Shown here piece by piece: positions 29,504-38,046 of a stretch of 64,000 nucleotides of DNA. Origin of the DNA: Acinetobacter sp. TGL-Y2 (GTDB taxonomy: Bacteria; Pseudomonadota; Gammaproteobacteria; Pseudomonadales; Moraxellaceae); NCBI RefSeq assembly GCF_001612555.1, contig NZ_CP015110.1, forward strand, positions 1,302,001 to 1,366,000. The letters run 5' to 3'. The translations under genes were made by a program, and so were the position numbers. Numbering within the stretch: the first letter of the stretch is position 1; every line of letters begins with the position of its first letter. Below the pieces are notes generated by a model that was not told the origin of the DNA, made no database searches, and was given only the letters and a program-made list of their open reading frames with translations.

Positions 29504-30274
29504 ATGGAAACCATAATTAAAATTGAAATATTACCAACTGAATATGTACAAAATTATAGATATTCAGCAGAAATTGCTAACCAAGGCTATACTTTCATTG
29601 ATTCTAATACATTCCAAAAAATACAGGAAAAAAATAATTTCGACAATGTATGTGAACAAGATATGACCGAATTCATTGACAGTTGGAACACACTTGACAT
29701 GGATCAATTCATGTCAGATAGAGGGAAATATAGAACTAGAAAACATGCTACTTTTACAGTTAATAACAGAGATAAAATTGTTCAAAAAAATAAATATATT
29801 CCACATTTTCAAACTATTGAATACAACTCTTTGAATGGTGGGATAGCTCGGCATTTCACAGAAATAGACAGAAAAACTATAGAAAACCCTATTTTTCAAA
29901 ATTTACTACAATTTGCATATTTTACTTTTTCTGAACTTGAGTCTGAGAATTGGTTTATAGAAGCACATCAATTTCGGATCGAAGCTAAACCAAATAATTT
30001 AGGTAAACCAACACCTGAAGGGATCCATCGTGATGGTGTTGATTTTGTATTAATGGCTCTGATTAATAGACAAAATATTCAAGGCGGTTTTACTAGAATT
30101 TATAATTTGGATAAAACTCTAAAAACTGAATTTATGTTAGAAAACTTTCTAGACCTCGCATTAGTTGATGATCATAAAGTTTATCATAGTGTTACTGAAA
30201 CAATGGTAAATAGTATTGAGCAAAGTAAATTCGGAATAAGGGATGTTTTAGTGATTACATTTAAAAAGGCATAG
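29504..30274 (+). CDS. 2-oxoglutarate/Fe(II) dioxygenase, amino-acid hydroxylase type
   Basis: 256 residues of the 2OG-Fe dioxygenase family that includes Bacillus L-isoleucine 4-hydroxylase (Pfam 2OG-Fe_Oxy_2). The iron-binding His-x-Asp is in GIHRDGVDF (about residue 178) and the distal His in KVYHSVTE (about residue 226); the C-terminal RDVLVITF strand also fits. Family members hydroxylate free aliphatic amino acids such as Ile, Leu, Met or Val. Its substrate here is not known: a free amino acid or the halogenated tryptophan made by the operon are both possible. First gene of the operon; the LysE gene starts 5 bp after its stop. Confidence 0.85.
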   Translation: METIIKIEILPTEYVQNYRYSAEIANQGYTFIDSNTFQKIQEKNNFDNVCEQDMTEFIDSWNTLDMDQFMSDRGKYRTRKHATFTVNNRDKIVQKNKYIPHFQTIEYNSLNGGIARHFTEIDRKTIENPIFQNLLQFAYFTFSELESENWFIEAHQFRIEAKPNNLGKPTPEGIHRDGVDFVLMALINRQNIQGGFTRIYNLDKTLKTEFMLENFLDLALVDDHKVYHSVTETMVNSIEQSKFGIRDVLVITFKKA

Positions 30275-30279
30275 TTGAA

Positions 30280-30888
30280 ATGGGAGAATTTGTTGCTGTT
30301 ATTTTGATCACAATATTGGCTGTGGTCAGCCCTGGAGCTGATTTTGCAATTGTGACAAAAAATAGTTATTTGTACGGTAGAAAAATCGGTATTTTAACGT
30401 CGTTAGGAATAGCACTCGGGGTATTGGTTCATGTGACATATACATTAATTGCTGTTGAATTTGTTATGACTTATACCCCGCAAATTCTCAATATCTTTAA
30501 ATATATTGGAGCAATTTATCTGATCTATATCGGATATAAAACATTTACTCAAAAACCATTATTCGATAGCGATGCTTTAAAAGTATTAAACTCATTTCAA
30601 GCGCTAAAATATGGTTTTTTTACAAACGCATTGAATCCTAAGACAACACTATTTGTGATTAGTACCTATACCCAAATTTTAAGTATTTCAACACCTAAAA
30701 TCATTTTACTTGGCTATGGATTATTCATGTCATTCGCGCATTTTGCATGGTTTTCTCTTGTTTCTATACTATTTTCATCGATAGTTTTAAGACAAAAAAT
30801 GTTAGCGAAACAGGTGAAAATTAACAAAGTCATCGGCTCAATTTTATGTGCATTAGGTGTAGCTTTGCTTTTTGCTAAATTTCAATAA
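30280..30888 (+). CDS. LysE/RhtB-family amino-acid exporter (first)
   Basis: 202 residues with about six membrane helices and the family motif SPGADFAI near residue 18. LysE/RhtB proteins export amino acids or their derivatives across the inner membrane. Lies 5 bp after the hydroxylase and overlaps the upstream end of the phosphatase reading frame, so it belongs to the same operon. Confidence 0.9.
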   Translation: MGEFVAVILITILAVVSPGADFAIVTKNSYLYGRKIGILTSLGIALGVLVHVTYTLIAVEFVMTYTPQILNIFKYIGAIYLIYIGYKTFTQKPLFDSDALKVLNSFQALKYGFFTNALNPKTTLFVISTYTQILSISTPKIILLGYGLFMSFAHFAWFSLVSILFSSIVLRQKMLAKQVKINKVIGSILCALGVALLFAKFQ

Positions 30889-30899
30889 TGGAGATGAAT

Positions 30900-31544
30900 A
30901 TGGAAAAAATAGCTTTTATTGATATGGAAGGGGTTCTTATTCCTGAGATATGGAAGGTGTTTGCAATTCATTTTGGTGTACCAGAATTATCAGTAACAAC
31001 AAGAGAAGTTTCAAATTATGAAAAATTAATGGAACAAAGGATTAATATTCTAAAAAAAAATAAAATTACTTTATTTCAACTTATTGAAATTATAAAGAAA
31101 ATTGACCCATTAAAAGATGCTAAAAAGTTTATAGAACATCTTCAACTGAACGGTAACTTTGAAATAAGAATTGTTTCTGATTGTTTTTATCAATTTCTTC
31201 ATCATTTTTTCGAGAAATTAGGATTATCTCCTCACAAAGCATATTGTCATAATCTAATTGTGAATAATGATGGCTATATAGAACGAGTAGGTTACTCAAG
31301 AAAAAAAGGAAAGCACGAAGTAATTGTAAATTATCAAAAAAAACAAAGTCCAAGAATACAAAGTATAGCAATTGGTGATGCATTTAATGATTTCTCTATG
31401 TTGCATTTAGTTGATCATGGCTTTTTATTTCAACCTTCAAATGAAGTAAAGATAAATGCTCCGTCTTATTTTCACATAGTTCAATCATATCAAGAAATAA
31501 ATGAATATTTAAAAATATGCAGTTTAAAAAGGAAATGTAAATGA
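30900..31544 (+). CDS. ThrH-like HAD phosphatase
   Basis: 214 residues of the HAD superfamily, closest in pattern to Pseudomonas ThrH (phosphoserine phosphatase / homoserine phosphotransferase). Motif I is FIDMEGVLIPEIW (Asp8, Glu10), motif II is RIVSDCFYQF and motif IV is IGDAFNDFSML. Frames open at 30888, 30894 and 30900; GGAG at 30891-30894 is best placed for the ATG at 30900 (MEKIAFID). ThrH acts on phosphorylated amino acids, which suits an operon for amino-acid modification. It could make a precursor or unmask a phosphorylated product (inference). Overlaps the halogenase start by four bases. Confidence 0.82.
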   Translation: MEKIAFIDMEGVLIPEIWKVFAIHFGVPELSVTTREVSNYEKLMEQRINILKKNKITLFQLIEIIKKIDPLKDAKKFIEHLQLNGNFEIRIVSDCFYQFLHHFFEKLGLSPHKAYCHNLIVNNDGYIERVGYSRKKGKHEVIVNYQKKQSPRIQSIAIGDAFNDFSMLHLVDHGFLFQPSNEVKINAPSYFHIVQSYQEINEYLKICSLKRKCK

Positions 31545-33103
31545 GTAGTCAATTAATAAAAAACGTTTTAATTGTTGGTGGCGGTAGTGCTGGTTGGATG
31601 ACCGCCTCATATTTGGCGAAGGCTTTTGGAAATAAGGTCAATATTTCTTTAGTTGAATCACCAGAAATACCTAAAATTGGTGTTGGTGAAGCGACCATTC
31701 CAAATTTACAAAAAGTATTTTTTGATTTTTTAGGGCTAAAAGAAGAAGATTGGATGCCTGAATGTAATGCCTCATTTAAAGCTGCAATTAAATTTGTAAA
31801 TTGGAATGATCCTAATGATAAAAACGACTACTTTTATCATATGTTTGGTCAGGTTAAAAATATAGAGGATATTCCATTAACACATTATTGGAATTACTTT
31901 AGAGAAAATAAAACAACAAATTTACCTATGGCTTATGATTGCTATGACAAAGCTAAATTATTAGATGCGAAACTATCTCCAAAGACATTAAATCACGAAA
32001 GTGTTATGAGTCATGCTTGGCATTTTGATGCTCATTTGGTTGCTAAATTCCTAAAAAAACTATCAATTTCTTGGGGTGTAAAACATTTTGAAGATGAAGT
32101 GAAAAATGTAAATTTAGATGCAAATGGCTATGTAAAGTCTGTGACTACTACAAAAAATGGAGATCTCGAAGCCGACTTATTTATTGATTGTTCTGGATTC
32201 AAAGGACTTATAATTAATAAAGCATTAAATGAACCATTCTTGAATATGTCTGATCAATTGTTTTGCAATTCAGCAGTTGCAGCATCTATTAAACATGATG
32301 ATGAGGAAAATGGGATAGAACCTTATACTTCAGCAATTGCCATGAAAAATGGATGGACGTGGAAAATTCCTATGTTAGGTAGGTTTGGATCAGGTTACGT
32401 CTATTCAGATAACTTTACAACTAAAGATCAAGCAACTGATGAATTCTTAAAATTATGGAATGTAAAAGAAGATAATATTTCATTGAATCATATTAAATTC
32501 AGAACTGGACGGAATAAGCGTGCGTGGGTGAAGAATTGTGTTGCAATTGGTTTATCTTCCTGTTTTTTAGAACCATTAGAATCTACAGGGCTTTATTTTA
32601 TTTATGTTGCTATTTACCAACTTGTTAAGCACTTTCCAACAAAAGAAATGGATGAAAAGTTAATCAACTCATTCAATGATAAAATTGAAGTAATGTTTGA
32701 TGATAGTCGTGATTTTTTGCAAACTCATTATTTTACTACATCGCGTATTGACACCGATTTTTGGAAAGCAAATAAACATGATTTGAAACTTTCAGACTCT
32801 TTAAAAGCAAAACTAGATATGTATAAAGCAGGATTGGTTGTTTGCCCTCCAATTACTACTAATGAAAAAGATTATTATGGTAATTTTGATATAGAGTTTT
32901 CCAATTTTTGGACTAACAGTAACTATTACTGTATGTTTACTGGTTTTAAATGGTACCCAGACTCAGTATATCCCAAAGTACTATATGATGAGAAATTTGA
33001 ACAAGCTCAACAATATATGAAAGATTTGAAGGAACGTGAAAATATGTTATTACAAAGTCTACCTACTACATATGAATACTTAAAGTTCATACACCATAAG
33101 TAA
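31541..33103 (+). CDS. Flavin-dependent tryptophan halogenase (PrnA type, probable 7-halogenase)
   Basis: 520 residues, close in length and pattern to PrnA (538). The FAD-binding GGGSAGW is at residues 13-19. The catalytic Lys of PrnA (Lys79) corresponds to Lys80 in ASFKAAIKF; the catalytic Glu346 corresponds to Glu347 in LEPLESTG; the family WxWxIP motif is at residues 272-277. The PrnA tryptophan-binding set is also kept: His100, Phe102, Tyr445, Tyr446, Glu452, Phe456, Trp457 and Asn461. This argues for free L-tryptophan as substrate and halogenation at C7. The enzyme needs FADH2 from a separate flavin reductase, which the element does not encode. Starts with a 4-bp ATGA overlap and ends 5 bp before the second LysE gene. 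Confidence 0.92.
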   Translation: MSSQLIKNVLIVGGGSAGWMTASYLAKAFGNKVNISLVESPEIPKIGVGEATIPNLQKVFFDFLGLKEEDWMPECNASFKAAIKFVNWNDPNDKNDYFYHMFGQVKNIEDIPLTHYWNYFRENKTTNLPMAYDCYDKAKLLDAKLSPKTLNHESVMSHAWHFDAHLVAKFLKKLSISWGVKHFEDEVKNVNLDANGYVKSVTTTKNGDLEADLFIDCSGFKGLIINKALNEPFLNMSDQLFCNSAVAASIKHDDEENGIEPYTSAIAMKNGWTWKIPMLGRFGSGYVYSDNFTTKDQATDEFLKLWNVKEDNISLNHIKFRTGRNKRAWVKNCVAIGLSSCFLEPLESTGLYFIYVAIYQLVKHFPTKEMDEKLINSFNDKIEVMFDDSRDFLQTHYFTTSRIDTDFWKANKHDLKLSDSLKAKLDMYKAGLVVCPPITTNEKDYYGNFDIEFSNFWTNSNYYCMFTGFKWYPDSVYPKVLYDEKFEQAQQYMKDLKERENMLLQSLPTTYEYLKFIHHK

Positions 33104-33108
33104 ATAAT

Positions 33109-33717
33109 ATGGAATTTAATCTAATTTTACTCTATAGCACCTTTTGTTTTATTGGTGCTATTTTACCAGGACCAACATCTTTTCTAGCACTAGCTTTAGG
33201 TTTACAAGGAAGCATTCGCCTTGTGCTTTTAGCGAGTATTGGAGCTGCTATAGCAGATTTTTTAATTATTTGTGCTGTTGGTTTAGGATTATATAAGCTG
33301 ATAACAGATTTTCCAATAATTTTTGAGATTATAAAATATTTAGGTTTTTGTTATTTATTATTTATAGCAGTTATGATCTGGAAATCAGATTCTACGACCA
33401 GCGGGACGAACTACGAAATAAAAAGTATCTATAATTTACCTATTAAAGGATTTTTAACAGCAATATCCAATCCTAAAGTGCTGGTTTTTTTTATAGCTTT
33501 TCTTCCGCAATTTATCAATCCCCAAATTGATATTATGACACAATATTTAGTACTTGGACTTATTTCCTCATCTATCGATATTATTTCCATGTCAATTTAT
33601 GGCTTAGTAGGTTTAAAATTACTACATTTATTTAAAAGTAAAAGAAATATGGCTATATTAAATAAATCTAGTGCTATATGTATGGTGTTAATTGCAATTA
33701 TTTTAATTATTAGATGA
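33109..33717 (+). CDS. LysE/RhtB-family amino-acid exporter (second)
   Basis: 202 residues, about six membrane helices, with LPGPTSFLALALG as the family N-terminal motif. It differs clearly from the first LysE protein of the operon, so the two are not recent duplicates and may export different compounds or different stages of one pathway. Last gene of the operon; the right IS982 copy begins 15 bp after it. Confidence 0.88.
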   Translation: MEFNLILLYSTFCFIGAILPGPTSFLALALGLQGSIRLVLLASIGAAIADFLIICAVGLGLYKLITDFPIIFEIIKYLGFCYLLFIAVMIWKSDSTTSGTNYEIKSIYNLPIKGFLTAISNPKVLVFFIAFLPQFINPQIDIMTQYLVLGLISSSIDIISMSIYGLVGLKLLHLFKSKRNMAILNKSSAICMVLIAIILIIR

Positions 33718-33771
33718 ATGAAATTATAGTTAACCCGAATCGCGGATAAGAAATTGACTTGAAAAATAAGA

Positions 33772-33821
33772 GGACTAGAGCCATCAGTTGAGTTACCACA
33801 CAAAACTTAAAACTCTAGTCC
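33772..33821 (+). promoter_or_regulatory. Hairpin that may hide the IS982 transposase start
   Basis: GGACTAGAG (33772-33780) and CTCTAGTCC (33813-33821) are perfect 9-bp inverted repeats; the right arm ends two bases before the ATG at 33824. No ribosome site is visible there. In mRNA the stem would cover the initiation region. The left IS copy has the same arms. Confidence 0.45.
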
Positions 33822-33823
33822 CG

Positions 33824-34693
33824 ATGCTTAATAGTACCGAATTATTTTGCGTAATTGATGATTTCTTTCTTAAAATTGAAGCAACCTACTGGAATTTTCT
33901 TAAACAAAGCCGTCGTTTCTCAAGAGTCCGAACCGCTCACTTGAGTATCTCAGAAATCACTTTTATTGCTATCTGGTATAAATGTTCTTACTTCACCAAT
34001 TTCAAAGCATTTTTCACATGGCTGAAACATGCTAAAAATCATTTATTTAAAAGCTTACCCTGTTACCAAAGGATGATTTATCTAATGAATATACATCAAT
34101 TGGCATTACATGCTTTACATATAGCTTTAACAAAAGGTCAACATAGCCATTGTTTATGGCTTGATTCAACAACTCTGCCAGTTTGTAAAAATCAACGGAT
34201 TCAACGCCATAAATCTTTAGCTAAAATCACATCTCGAGGTAAAAGTTCAATGGGTTGGTTTTATGGCTGTAAATTACATATTGCAATGAACCGGTTTGGG
34301 GAAATTACTTGTTCTGCTTTATCGAATGGCCATGTGGCTGACATCAAAATGGTGGAGCAGTTGGTCAAGGGGTTCGAGGCAAAGCTTTATGCGGGTCGTG
34401 GTTATATTACTCAAGATTTAAAAAGTAAGTTACAAGATCAAGGCATTGATTTGATTACTTATCATCGAAAGAACATGCGGTCTGTTGAGCTCAGTGCACC
34501 AGATGAGCATCACTTAAAACAGCGCAATAAAATAGAAACGTTATTCAGCCTATTGAAAGGTCAATACAATTTAGTGACGAGTAAAGCACGTAGCATTCAT
34601 GGATTTCTAAGTGGGATTTACGCATCGTTATGCGCATATCAACTAACCCATCAAAATAAGCCGAAAATTCAAATTATGGAATCATTGGCTTAA
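33824..34693 (+). CDS. IS982-family transposase, probably inactive
   Basis: 289-residue DDE transposase. The first catalytic Asp (LWLDSTTLPVC) and the Glu (RNKIETLFSLLKG) are present. At the expected second Asp the sequence reads YAGRGY with Gly (codon 34394-34396), whereas the left copy has Asp there (YADRCY). Loss of this Asp should abolish catalysis. The frame extends upstream to 33788 without an ATG; ATG 33824 is the likely start. Confidence 0.85.
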   Translation: MLNSTELFCVIDDFFLKIEATYWNFLKQSRRFSRVRTAHLSISEITFIAIWYKCSYFTNFKAFFTWLKHAKNHLFKSLPCYQRMIYLMNIHQLALHALHIALTKGQHSHCLWLDSTTLPVCKNQRIQRHKSLAKITSRGKSSMGWFYGCKLHIAMNRFGEITCSALSNGHVADIKMVEQLVKGFEAKLYAGRGYITQDLKSKLQDQGIDLITYHRKNMRSVELSAPDEHHLKQRNKIETLFSLLKGQYNLVTSKARSIHGFLSGIYASLCAYQLTHQNKPKIQIMESLA

Positions 34694-34833
34694 ACAGGAT
34701 TCGGGTTACTCAGTGTACTTATATTCAGCATCGATGAAGCCATGATAAATTGATGCAAATACCCCATGCTTTGATGCTCATTTTTTATCAATCGATAACA
34801 CAACCCAGAGTTGGGTTTTGATATAATTGAGCC

Positions 34834-35040
34834 ATGAAAAAAAGACCGTCTCGAAAGCCTGAATTTGCACCTAGCGCATGGATCACAGCACAAGATTGTT
34901 ATCTTATTGAAAACAGCATGTTACCTGATGATGTGCTGCTGCAGCATTTGCCTTTTAGCTTAGATGAAATCTATGAGCGTAAAGAAGTTTTGGGTCTGAT
35001 CAGAAGGCGTAGACAGCTTAGAAAGTTGTTTGACCAGTAG
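34834..35040 (+). CDS. Small conserved hypothetical protein
   Basis: 68 residues, highly charged, with a basic N-terminus and a C-terminal IRRRRQLRKLFDQ tail; no membrane segment. I do not recognise a function. TATAAT at 34822-34827 lies only seven bases before the ATG, so the message may start at or next to the start codon, and no ribosome site is visible. Followed by a clear terminator. Position next to mutS suggests a resident gene that lost contact with fdxA when the transposon inserted. Confidence 0.72.
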   Translation: MKKRPSRKPEFAPSAWITAQDCYLIENSMLPDDVLLQHLPFSLDEIYERKEVLGLIRRRRQLRKLFDQ

Positions 35041-35063
35041 CACTATTGTCTCAATCAGCTATA

Positions 35064-35092
35064 AAAAAACCTCGTATCACACGAGGTTTTTT
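35064..35092. terminator. Bidirectional terminator between the small ORF and mutS
   Basis: Perfect stem AAAAAACCTCGT / ACGAGGTTTTTT with a five-base loop between convergent genes. Confidence 0.92.
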
Positions 35093-35176
35093 AGGTTTTC
35101 GATTCTTTAGAACAAGGTTTTAAATCATCCTCTCAAATCATAATTTTAAATTTTAGTTTTAAAGCATGACTTGAGA

Positions 35177-37813
35177 TCATGACTTTAATAACTGATCTTT
35201 TAAAGCATACAGCTGTTGTAGGGCTTCACGTGGAGACAGGCTATCTACATCTAATGATTGAAGCAGATCGAGTACTGGCGAACTTTTTTCAACTTCAACA
35301 ATTCGTTCGATCACTTCTGGCGCACGGGTCTCATCCACCGCAAATAAATCATTTTGGATTGATTTTGGTTGCTGAAGTTGTTGTTTCTCTAAGATTTTTA
35401 AGCGCAGCTGTGCATCTTTGATTACGCTAGCTGGAATACCTGCAAGTTTCGCCACTTGCAAACCATGACTTTGACTGGCAGGGCCTTGTTGTACTTTGTG
35501 GAGTAAAATTAAGTTGCCATTCATTTCTTTAGCGGTCACATGGAAATTGCTAATTGAAGCTTCTTTGGCGAGCTCTGTTAGTTCGAAATAATGTGTAGCA
35601 AATAAACATAAGCATTTGATACGTTTGGTTAAATCCAGTACACATGCCCATGCCAGCGACAAACCATCATAGGTACTGGTGCCACGTCCAACTTCATCCA
35701 TGAGCACCAAAGACTGATTGGTGGCATGATGCAAAATTTGCGAGGTCTCGGTCATTTCCACCATAAAGGTAGATTTGCCTGAAGATAAATCATCCGCTGA
35801 ACCAATACGGGTAAAGATTCGATCAATAGGTCCCAGTTTAGCGGCCTGCACAGGCACATAGCTCCCGCAATAAGCAAGTAGGGTAATCAGAGCCGTTTGG
35901 CGCATGAAGGTGGATTTACCACCCATATTCGGGCCAGTGATAATCGCCATACGCTGATTAAAATTCAGCTGAGTGTCATTTGGGGTATACGGGGTTTTAA
36001 TCAGTGACTCAACCACCGGATGGCGACCTGCGCTAATCTGAATGCCAATTTCTGGGCTAAATTCTGGACGGTTCCAACTGTATAAACGCGCTTGATGCGC
36101 AAAGTTACTGATCAAATCAATCTGTGCGATGGCACTACTCATCATTTGTAGATGCGCAATATCGAGTCTGAGTTCTTCAAGTAACATTTCAAACAGCAGT
36201 TTTTCACGCACAAGTGCACGAGACTCACTTGAAAGCACTTTATCTTCAAAGGATTTTAGCTCTGGCGTGATGTAGCGCTCAGCATTTTTGAGTGTTTGAC
36301 GACGAATATAATGCTCAGGCGCTTGTTCAGATTGCGCGCGCGACAATTCAATATAATAACCACTGACTCGGTTATAACCGATTTTTAAGGTGTTGATTCC
36401 TGTCGCTTCACGTTCTTTAATTTCAAGATCAATCAAGAACTGACCTGCATGATCACGTATTTGACGCAGCTCATCCAGTTCGCTGTCAAAACCTTCAGCA
36501 ATCACATTACCATCGCGTAACACGACAGGTGGATTTTCAACGATAGCCGCCATCAGGCGCTGATGAAGACCATGGAAATCGCCTAGTTTCTCATTGAGCT
36601 GCTGAATGAGGGGAGATTGTCCCACGCTTAAAATCGGTTGAAGCGCATGACGTAAATAGGGGATTTGCGCACAGGCTTGACGAAGTTGGACCAAATCACG
36701 TGGTCGAGCACTGCCCAGCGCCACACGGCTCAGCACACGTTCAATATCACTAATATCTTTTAATACCAATCGGATTGGAGATTCGTGATAGCCCTTCAGC
36801 AATACCTTTATAGCATCAAGACGCTGATCCAAAATGGCCGTATCACGCATCGGTTGCATTAGGGTACGGCTGAGTAAACGTCCACCCATGGCAGTTTGGC
36901 AGTCATTGATCAGCGCAAAGAGTGAGGTACCATGCTCAAACAATGGATTGATAATTTCTAAATTACGACGAGTGACGGGATCAAGTGCAATAAAATCGCT
37001 GCTTTGTTCAAGTTTGATTGAGCGAATATGAGGTAAAGCGGTCTTTTGGGTTTCTTTGGCATAGTGAATCAGTGCCGCTGCGGCAGCTTTTGCCAAAGGC
37101 AGATGATCAATCCCAAAACCAGCGAGAGTAGATACAGCAAATTGATCACATAAGGTTTTCTGTGCATTGTTGACACTAAAATCTACATTGGGACGCTTGG
37201 TCACTGGACATTCAATATTTTGTTTGATCTGCTCAATAATCTGCTGATCAATTAAATCTTCGTCAATCAGAATTTCGCTTGGCATTAAACGTGCAAGCTC
37301 TAAAGGCAATTGTTCAGTTTTATAATCTTGTTGTTGAACTTTAAATATTCCTGCACTGAGATCTAAAAGTGCGATACCAATTTGATTTTGCTGAATGCAT
37401 AGTGCGACCAGATTTGAGCTTTGATGTGTATTCAGTAACGCATCATCGGTCAATGTCCCGGGCGTTATAATTCGAACTACACCACGCTCGACAGGTCCTT
37501 TACCGGTAACCTCACCAATTTGCTCACAGATGACGACATTTTCACCTTTTTTCACGAGGCGTGCGATATAACCTTCGGCAGCATGATAAGGAACGCCCGC
37601 CATTGGAATCGGTTCACCATTGGCTTTACCGCGGTGAGTTAAGGTAATGCCGAGAATTTTTGCAGCTTTATGCGCATCTTCAAAAAATAACTCGTAAAAA
37701 TCGCCCATACGATAGAACATGAGAGAGTGCGGATGAAGCACTTTCATGGACATGTACTGCTGCATCATAGGTGTTAAGGTGGATAAGCTGGGTATTAATT
37801 TTTCTGTATCCAT
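35177..37813 (-). CDS. mutS: DNA mismatch repair protein MutS
   Basis: 878 residues, normal for MutS. The mismatch-wedging Phe-x-Glu is in GDFYELF (near residue 38). The ATPase has Walker [10 protein letters not shown] and Walker [13 protein letters not shown]. MutS recognises mispairs and recruits MutL. The C-terminal tail is rich in Leu/Gln and may form the tetramer contact. Monocistronic and convergent with the small ORF. The island integrase begins 233 bp upstream on the opposite strand. Confidence 0.97.
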   Translation of the reverse strand: MDTEKLIPSLSTLTPMMQQYMSMKVLHPHSLMFYRMGDFYELFFEDAHKAAKILGITLTHRGKANGEPIPMAGVPYHAAEGYIARLVKKGENVVICEQIGEVTGKGPVERGVVRIITPGTLTDDALLNTHQSSNLVALCIQQNQIGIALLDLSAGIFKVQQQDYKTEQLPLELARLMPSEILIDEDLIDQQIIEQIKQNIECPVTKRPNVDFSVNNAQKTLCDQFAVSTLAGFGIDHLPLAKAAAAALIHYAKETQKTALPHIRSIKLEQSSDFIALDPVTRRNLEIINPLFEHGTSLFALINDCQTAMGGRLLSRTLMQPMRDTAILDQRLDAIKVLLKGYHESPIRLVLKDISDIERVLSRVALGSARPRDLVQLRQACAQIPYLRHALQPILSVGQSPLIQQLNEKLGDFHGLHQRLMAAIVENPPVVLRDGNVIAEGFDSELDELRQIRDHAGQFLIDLEIKEREATGINTLKIGYNRVSGYYIELSRAQSEQAPEHYIRRQTLKNAERYITPELKSFEDKVLSSESRALVREKLLFEMLLEELRLDIAHLQMMSSAIAQIDLISNFAHQARLYSWNRPEFSPEIGIQISAGRHPVVESLIKTPYTPNDTQLNFNQRMAIITGPNMGGKSTFMRQTALITLLAYCGSYVPVQAAKLGPIDRIFTRIGSADDLSSGKSTFMVEMTETSQILHHATNQSLVLMDEVGRGTSTYDGLSLAWACVLDLTKRIKCLCLFATHYFELTELAKEASISNFHVTAKEMNGNLILLHKVQQGPASQSHGLQVAKLAGIPASVIKDAQLRLKILEKQQLQQPKSIQNDLFAVDETRAPEVIERIVEVEKSSPVLDLLQSLDVDSLSPREALQQLYALKDQLLKS

Positions 37814-38046
37814 ATCACTTAGAGCCTTTAAAAATATAAATATTTACAATTAGTTGCATAAATAAATTTCCAGACTGATCCTATTAAATCTTGTTTGAAC
37901 CTAGGTAATCCAACATATAAGTATACCTTTTGGTGTACTTGTATGTGATCTGGGTTTAAAGTATTAAGAATTAGGTAGATCGATTGTAGAACTTCTGAAA
38001 AGGATTCTAACAAAAAATATGCCATGGTTTTTAAGAGGATTTTTAG

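Larger units (their letters stand above)
26570..34706. mobile_element. IS982-bounded composite transposon carrying a tryptophan-halogenase operon
   Basis: Two same-direction IS982-family copies (26570-28539 and 33733-34706) enclose six genes: LysR, 2OG/Fe hydroxylase, LysE, ThrH-like phosphatase, tryptophan halogenase and LysE. Outside it lie fdxA on the left and the small gene next to mutS on the right. The outer flanks TACTTA (26564-26569) and TACTCA (34707-34712) agree in five of six bases, while neither copy alone has matching flanks. That is what insertion as one 8.1-kb unit would leave after some decay. The cargo is visibly richer in A+T than its surroundings. Confidence 0.75.
33733..34706 (+). 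mobile_element. IS982-family element, right copy
   Basis: 974 bp with terminal inverted repeats ACCCGAATC...GATTCGGGT. Same orientation as the left copy and bounding the composite transposon on the right. Structurally complete, with one uninterrupted transposase frame. Its individual flanks do not match each other. Confidence 0.92.

Noticed and set aside
28523..34706. The two LysE genes as a recent duplication
   Set aside because: The proteins differ throughout apart from family motifs, so they are separate members.
37814..38046. Attachment site of the island
   Set aside because: I compared the DNA next to the integrase with the region around 53.3-60.5 kb and found no convincing direct repeat, and no tRNA is adjacent.
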